DNA from: Aneurinibacillus uraniidurans
GTDB taxonomy: Bacteria; Bacillota; Bacilli; Aneurinibacillales; Aneurinibacillaceae
Length of the DNA: 64,000 nt
Assembly (NCBI RefSeq): GCF_028471905.1
Contig: NZ_CP116902.1
Coordinates: 2,578,501-2,642,500, forward strand
Direction: 5' to 3'
The notes below the pieces were generated by a model. That model saw nothing but the letters and a program-made list of their open reading frames with translations. It had not been told where the DNA came from and ran no database searches. Position 1 is the stretch's first letter. Each line of letters begins with the position of its first letter. This document shows positions 59,685 through 64,000 of this stretch, in pieces. Position numbers and translations under genes: made by a program.

Positions 59685-60323
59685 TTAGCCAAGAAGGGAC
59701 AACATCGCCCCCATCACCCATTTGTATGGCTGATAGATCAAGAACCCGAGTCCCGGCAGGAAAACGAGCAGCAGAAGCGCAAATGTTCCGTATGGTTCAA
59801 TTTTATCAAAAAACCGATCAAAACGATGCGGTAGTAAATAGCGTAAAATTTTCGAGCCATCAAGCGGCGCAATCGGCAGCATGTTGAACACAAACAGCGC
59901 TACATTAATCATAAAACTCCACTTTACTGTTTCTCCTACAAGTCGAGTCGCCCAATCCGGCCACGCAGCCGTTATATTCGTAGTGGCAAGCACCCACATC
60001 GCCCCCATGAACAGAAACGCCAACAACAAATTCATTAAAGGTCCCGCAAGCGATACCCAGACGACACCAAGTCGACGATTTCCTCGGAAATGAAACGCAT
60101 TAAACGGTACCGGACGCGCCCAGCCGAACGGCCCGAACAAAATAAGAAGCATTCCGAATGGATCAACATGGCTGATCGGATTCAGCGTCAATCGCCCTTC
60201 GTTTTTGGCGGTCGGATCGCCAAGCTTATACGCGACAAATGCGTGGGCCCATTCGTGCACGGTAAACGCGATCACAAACGCAATAATGCGGAACAAAAGC
60301 GTATTCAAATCAAAATTGAACAA
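59685..60323 (-). CDS. Site-2 protease family (M50) membrane metalloprotease
   Basis: About 212 codons from TTG 60323, chosen because GGGGGA lies seven bases upstream and the protein then starts MFNFDLNTLLFRII as relatives do; the open frame extends to 60386. HEWAH (His23, Glu24, His27) near the first membrane helix and PLDGSKI near 160 supply the zinc ligands. Five to six membrane helices. Similar to the YwhC/YydH group. Substrate unknown. Lies between the rib terminator and scpA and probably heads the scp transcription unit. Confidence 0.87.
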   Translation of the reverse strand: MFNFDLNTLLFRIIAFVIAFTVHEWAHAFVAYKLGDPTAKNEGRLTLNPISHVDPFGMLLILFGPFGWARPVPFNAFHFRGNRRLGVVWVSLAGPLMNLLLAFLFMGAMWVLATTNITAAWPDWATRLVGETVKWSFMINVALFVFNMLPIAPLDGSKILRYLLPHRFDRFFDKIEPYGTFALLLLVFLPGLGFLIYQPYKWVMGAMLSLLG

Positions 60324-60393
60324 CCCATTTTCCCCCGTTCCTAGTAAACTGCAATTCATTCTATCATACGCCCGCATACCCGACAATTGTTCT

Positions 60394-60441
60394 GTAAAAA
60401 TGAAATCCCCACTTTCGCTATATGCGACAGCAGGGATTTCA
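60394..60441 (-). terminator. Terminator of the riboflavin operon
   Basis: TGAAATCCC/GGGATTTCA arms (60433-60441 and 60401-60409) and TTTTTA on the minus strand. Confidence 0.82.
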
Positions 60442-60466
60442 CTTCAATCATCAAAAACAATATTCA

Positions 60467-60937
60467 TTATCCAAACGCACGCGTCAGATTCGCCATCTCA
60501 ATTGCCGCTGCCGCTGCTTCCCAGCCTTTATTACCTGCTTTCGTTCCCGCACGCTCAATTGCCTGTTCAATCGTATCCGTCGTCAGTACACCAAAAATCG
60601 TTGGAATGCCTGTGTTCATGCCGACTGCCGCAACTCCTTTTGCCGCCTCACTGCACACGTAGTCAAAATGCGGCGTCGCACCGCGAATGACTGTGCCAAG
60701 TGCGATTACCGCATCATACTTGCCAGACTCGGCCATTTTTTTCACGATAATCGGAAGCTCGAATGCACCTGGCACCCACGCAACGTCTACCGCATCTTCT
60801 GCTACATCGTGACGTTTCAGTGCATCCAATGCCCCACCGAGCAGCTTGCTCGTAATAAATTCATTAAAACGACCGACTACGATCCCTACTTTTAATCCAG
60901 TTCCAACGAGATTTCCTTCATATACGTTTGCCATCAT
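60467..60937 (-). CDS. ribH: 6,7-dimethyl-8-ribityllumazine synthase
   Basis: 156 codons. [53 protein letters not shown] (catalytic His) and [23 protein letters not shown] are the full lumazine synthase pattern. It joins ArP and dihydroxybutanone phosphate and assembles into capsids. Last gene of ribD-ribE-ribBA-ribH. GGGGGAATAG precedes two possible ATGs. Confidence 0.97.
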   Translation of the reverse strand: MMANVYEGNLVGTGLKVGIVVGRFNEFITSKLLGGALDALKRHDVAEDAVDVAWVPGAFELPIIVKKMAESGKYDAVIALGTVIRGATPHFDYVCSEAAKGVAAVGMNTGIPTIFGVLTTDTIEQAIERAGTKAGNKGWEAAAAAIEMANLTRAFG

Positions 60938-60954
60938 CTATTCCCCCAGTTCAT

Positions 60955-62148
60955 TTATAAGTGAAGCAAGTGACCAAGCTTCTGCTGTTTTGTACGCAAG
61001 TACCGTTCATTCGCTTCGCCTGCTGGCATCTGAATCGGTACCCGCTCGACTACCTCAAGTCCGTAGCCTTCAACCCCTTTAATTTTGCGCGGATTATTCG
61101 TCAGAAGCCGAATCTGCCGAATACCTAAGTCCGCTAAAATTTGTGCACCAATTCCATAGTCGCGCAAGTCCGCCGGGAATCCGAGCTTCTCATTTGCTTC
61201 GACCGTATCATATCCTTTATCCTGCAGCTGATACGCGCGCAGCTTGTTAATGAGTCCAATCCCGCGTCCCTCCTGCCGCATATATAGCAGAACACCGCTG
61301 CCTTCCGCTTCAATCTGCGCGAGTGCCGTATGGAGCTGCGGGCCGCAATCACAGCGCAGTGATCCGAATACATCACCCGTCAAGCATTCCGAATGGACAC
61401 GCACAAGTGTCGGCGTATCTTCACAAATCTCGCCTTTCACAAGCGCAAGATGCTCCTTGCCATCCACTTCATTCGTATACGCAACCACACGGAATGTTCC
61501 ATATTCAGATGGAAGCGTCACGTCTACCTCTCGCTGAACAAGCGTGTCATGCTTCATCCGATAGCGAATCAATTCCGCAATGGTGATCATTTTCAAATCA
61601 AGTTCAGCGGCTAATACCGCCAGATCAGGCACACGTGCCATTGTGCCGTCCTCATTCATGATTTCGCAAATCACCCCTGCCGGATACGCCCCGCACAAGC
61701 GAGCCAGATCAACCGCCGCTTCTGTATGTCCAGATCGACGCAATACGCCGCCTTTACGAGCCACCAGCGGGAAAATATGACCAGGTCGGCGAAAATCTTC
61801 CGCTTTCGTTCCCTTTTGCAGCAATGCCTGAACGGTATGTGCCCGCTCAAACGCCGAGATACCTGTTGTTGTCGTCATTTCATCTACCGATACAGTAAAG
61901 GCTGTACCATGACGATCTGTATTCTGTCCGACCATCGGGGCAAGCTCTAACTCTGCCGCTCGCTCTTCTGTAATCGGCACGCATACAAGCCCGCGCCCGT
62001 GCGTTACCATAAAATTAATCATGGCCGCATTTGTCTGCTCGGCAAGTGCGATAAAATCTCCTTCATTCTCCCGGTCTTCATCGTCGACAACAATAACCGG
62101 CTTGCCCTGTTTCAAATCGCTAAGCGCCTCTTCAATTGTATGAAACAT
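60955..62148 (-). CDS. ribBA: Bifunctional 3,4-dihydroxy-2-butanone 4-phosphate synthase / GTP cyclohydrolase II
   Basis: 397 codons from ATG 62148 (GAGGAGGAACAGCGG upstream). DHBP synthase domain about 1-200 ([13 protein letters not shown] with acidic Mg2+ site, RRPGHIFPL); GTP cyclohydrolase II domain about 205-397 with zinc ligands in [15 protein letters not shown] and [11 protein letters not shown]. Supplies both branches of riboflavin synthesis. Same operon as ribD, ribE and ribH. Confidence 0.97.
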   Translation of the reverse strand: MFHTIEEALSDLKQGKPVIVVDDEDRENEGDFIALAEQTNAAMINFMVTHGRGLVCVPITEERAAELELAPMVGQNTDRHGTAFTVSVDEMTTTTGISAFERAHTVQALLQKGTKAEDFRRPGHIFPLVARKGGVLRRSGHTEAAVDLARLCGAYPAGVICEIMNEDGTMARVPDLAVLAAELDLKMITIAELIRYRMKHDTLVQREVDVTLPSEYGTFRVVAYTNEVDGKEHLALVKGEICEDTPTLVRVHSECLTGDVFGSLRCDCGPQLHTALAQIEAEGSGVLLYMRQEGRGIGLINKLRAYQLQDKGYDTVEANEKLGFPADLRDYGIGAQILADLGIRQIRLLTNNPRKIKGVEGYGLEVVERVPIQMPAGEANERYLRTKQQKLGHLLHL

Positions 62149-62162
62149 CCGCTGTTCCTCCT

Positions 62163-62813
62163 CTATAGAAATCCATGCTCCGACAAGAAAGATTCCGTCA
62201 GCGTGCTCTTCTTCTGCTTCTCTTCCCGGAAGGTCAAAAATCGCTCGATGTATTTGCCAATCATATCGCACTCCAGATTAACTGCACTTCCGGCCTGCTT
62301 ATGCATCAGTACCGTTTGCGCAAGCGTATGCGGAATAACAGATACGGTAAACGTATCGTCCTTTACCGCCACAACCGTCAGGCTGATGCCATCAATGGCA
62401 ACGGAGCCTTTCGGGATGATGTAGCGCAAAACCGCACTCGGTGCCTGAATCTCAAACAAAACGGCATTGCCATACGGCTTGCGGGATGCAATCGTGCCCG
62501 TTCCGTCTACATGCCCGGATACAAAATGTCCACCAAACCGCTCACCTGCCGCAAGCGCCCGCTCCAGATTTACTGGATCACCCGGCGAAAGTTGACCAAG
62601 TCCGGTACGCGCAAGCGTCTCTGGCATGACGTCAGCGGTGAATGTCTCCTGTGTATAGGATGTCACGGTCAGACATACACCGTTAACTGCAATGCTGTCA
62701 CCTATTTTTACTCCCTTAAGTACGGTCTGCGCTCGAATCGCAAGCACCGCCGCTTCTGGTGCACGCCGAATACTCGCAAGCGCTCCAACTTCTTCAATTA
62801 ATCCTGTAAACAT
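62163..62813 (-). CDS. ribE: Riboflavin synthase, alpha chain
   Basis: 216 codons from ATG 62813 (GGAAGGAGCGGCC upstream). Two lumazine-binding repeats: [10 protein letters not shown]...[14 protein letters not shown] (about 1-97) and [12 protein letters not shown]...[13 protein letters not shown] (about 98-190). Dismutates two lumazines to riboflavin. Its start overlaps the ribD end by 16 bases. Confidence 0.96.
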   Translation of the reverse strand: MFTGLIEEVGALASIRRAPEAAVLAIRAQTVLKGVKIGDSIAVNGVCLTVTSYTQETFTADVMPETLARTGLGQLSPGDPVNLERALAAGERFGGHFVSGHVDGTGTIASRKPYGNAVLFEIQAPSAVLRYIIPKGSVAIDGISLTVVAVKDDTFTVSVIPHTLAQTVLMHKQAGSAVNLECDMIGKYIERFLTFREEKQKKSTLTESFLSEHGFL

Positions 62814-63913
62814 GGCCGCTCCTTCCACACCGGATACCCGGAGATTTTCAGATCAACTCCGACCGTCTCCATCTTGAGATCTGCCAGATCAATTGCATCT
62901 GCCATCTGCTCCACTCCGATTCCGCCAAACGGTGTTGGGGCGAGATGGCCCGCCACAAGCTTCGGGGCTACATACGTGATCAGCTTGTCTACCGCACCTG
63001 CTGCCAGAAACGAAGCATTCACCTCGCTGCCGCCCTCGACTAGAAGCGAGGTAATTCCTTCTTCCCCAAGTATCCCAAGCATGGTTTCAATATGAACTCG
63101 CTGCGTCATCTTGGTCGAAAAAACGCGCACCCCCATCGATTCAAGCACCGTCCGCTTCGCCTGATCGGCACGGTCGGTCGTAAACACCCATACCGGCGCT
63201 TCCCCGTCTGTCAGCATCCGTGCCGTCTCCGGGATGCGAAGTGCTGTATCCAGTACAATTCGCACCGGATTCTGGCCTTTTTCCTCCGGCAGTCGAGTCG
63301 TCAACTGTGGATCATCCGCAATCACCGTGCCTACCCCGACAAGAATCGCATCATGCTCATGCCGCATCCGGTGTACATCCAGCCGCGCTGCCTCACCCGT
63401 AATCCAGCGACTGCTTCCGGTCTGTGTCGCTACTTTTCCATCGAGTGTCATCGCCGTCTTAATCGTCACAAACGGTCTTTTTTTCGTAATATACGTGAAA
63501 AACACTTCATTCAACTTCTTCGCCTCTTCCTCACACACACCGCAGGTTACGGAAATACCTGCTTCCCGCAGACGAGCCACTCCTCGACCTGCCACAAGTG
63601 GGTTCGGATCAGACGATGCAATCACGACAGATGCAACACCGCTCGCAATCAACGCATTCGCACACGGCGGGGTACGCCCGTGATGGCTGCACGGCTCCAA
63701 TGTTACATACGCAGTGGCCCCACGTGCCCGTTCTCCTGCCATACGGAGCGCTTGCACTTCCGCGTGCGCTTCTCCTGCCCGCAAATGTGCGCCCATCCCG
63801 ACAATTTCTCCATCACGGACAAGCACACAGCCGACAAGCGGGTTTGGACTTGTCTGTCCACGCGCCGCTTCCGCAAGCGTAAGCGCCAGCTTCATATACG
63901 TATCATGCCCCAT
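62798..63913 (-). CDS. ribD: Bifunctional riboflavin biosynthesis deaminase/reductase
   Basis: 371 codons. Deaminase domain about 1-145 with zinc ligands His50-Ala-Glu52, Cys75 and Cys84 (HAEVQAL, PCSHHGRTPPC); reductase domain about 146-365 (TAMTLDGKVATQTGSSRWI, LLVEGGSEVNASFL). Performs the second and third steps of riboflavin synthesis. First gene of the operon; GAGGTGAGGGACAG precedes the ATG. Confidence 0.97.
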   Translation of the reverse strand: MGHDTYMKLALTLAEAARGQTSPNPLVGCVLVRDGEIVGMGAHLRAGEAHAEVQALRMAGERARGATAYVTLEPCSHHGRTPPCANALIASGVASVVIASSDPNPLVAGRGVARLREAGISVTCGVCEEEAKKLNEVFFTYITKKRPFVTIKTAMTLDGKVATQTGSSRWITGEAARLDVHRMRHEHDAILVGVGTVIADDPQLTTRLPEEKGQNPVRIVLDTALRIPETARMLTDGEAPVWVFTTDRADQAKRTVLESMGVRVFSTKMTQRVHIETMLGILGEEGITSLLVEGGSEVNASFLAAGAVDKLITYVAPKLVAGHLAPTPFGGIGVEQMADAIDLADLKMETVGVDLKISGYPVWKERPCLQD

Positions 63914-63939
63914 CTGTCCCTCACCTCTTCTGTCAACAT

Positions 63940-63974
63940 AAAAAAGCCCTGAAGCGAATCACCGCTTTCAGGGC
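63940..63974 (-). terminator. Attenuator-type terminator before ribD (probable FMN riboswitch platform)
   Basis: GCCCTGAAAGCG/CGCTTCAGGGC (63963-63974 and 63946-63956, one bulge) with TTTTTTATG on the minus strand, between the window edge and ribD, 27 bases from the start. A terminator directly ahead of ribD is what an FMN (RFN) riboswitch uses; the aptamer itself would lie beyond 64000 and is not seen. Confidence 0.8.
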
Positions 63975-64000
63975 ATATTATCAGAAAAAAGATATATCGA

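Overview
The window reads as chromosomal DNA from a spore-forming member of the Bacillales. An Aneurinibacillus- or Brevibacillus-like organism fits best, but the species cannot be fixed from sequence alone. The grounds are: an alpha/beta-type SASP, a CotA-like laccase, the dacB-spmA-spmB spore maturation genes, the fer/ypbB-recS-ypbD-ypbE block known from Bacillus, a T-box leader before serA, an M-box leader before corA, and the order ribDEBAH / scpAB / dacB-spmAB / rluB / resBC-resDE. Strong AGGAGG-type ribosome binding sites and intrinsic terminators are everywhere. No rRNA, tRNA, CRISPR array or intact transposase gene was seen.

Layout. 1-5.4 kb: pyruvate metabolism (end of a lutC-like gene, pyruvate oxidase PoxB, and a convergent two-gene pyruvate:ferredoxin oxidoreductase-type operon). 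5.8-12.8 kb: TrxB-like flavoprotein, XPB-type helicase, and the conserved ypbE-ypbD-recS-ypbB block facing the ferredoxin gene. 13-21.5 kb: an accessory stretch of mostly small genes, including a metallo-beta-lactamase-fold hydrolase, SASP, a laccase with a His/Cys-rich tail, a MarR/flavodoxin deletion scar, an AbrB-like protein, an FbpA-like protein and a SASP remnant. 21.6-27 kb: a secreted protein, DUF2339 and EcsC proteins, and a BsuPI-domain protein. 27-44 kb: Mg2+ riboswitch-corA, DUF92, pyrophosphatase, T-box-serA, an Lgt paralogue, HAD, SDR, a cyclophilin lipoprotein, two OmpR-type two-component systems (the second is ResDE-like) and a DEAD-box helicase. 44-51.8 kb: cytochrome c biogenesis (ResBC), rluB, spmBA and dacB. 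52-58.2 kb: an A+T-rich island of small orphan genes and broken genes that looks like an eroding toxin/immunity locus. 58.3-64 kb: scpBA, a site-2 protease and the riboflavin operon, ending in a terminator that probably belongs to an FMN riboswitch lying outside the window.

The most unusual structure is a family of five ~245-265 bp interspersed elements (28.45, 44.28, 44.58, 48.92 and 49.29 kb). Each is a near-complete imperfect inverted repeat. The copies carry compensatory base changes in the nested central stems, so a fold (RNA or cruciform) appears to be under selection. Two of the three loci carry a pair in opposite orientation, and both pairs sit at breaks in the normally continuous spm-rlu-res gene order.

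How the genes work together: PoxB, the ferredoxin-linked 2-oxoacid oxidoreductase and Fer are candidates for pyruvate and electron handling. ResBC and ResDE serve cytochrome c assembly and oxygen/redox control. SpmAB/DacB act on the spore cortex. RibDEBAH makes riboflavin for flavoproteins such as the TrxB-like enzyme. ScpAB works with SMC in chromosome condensation.
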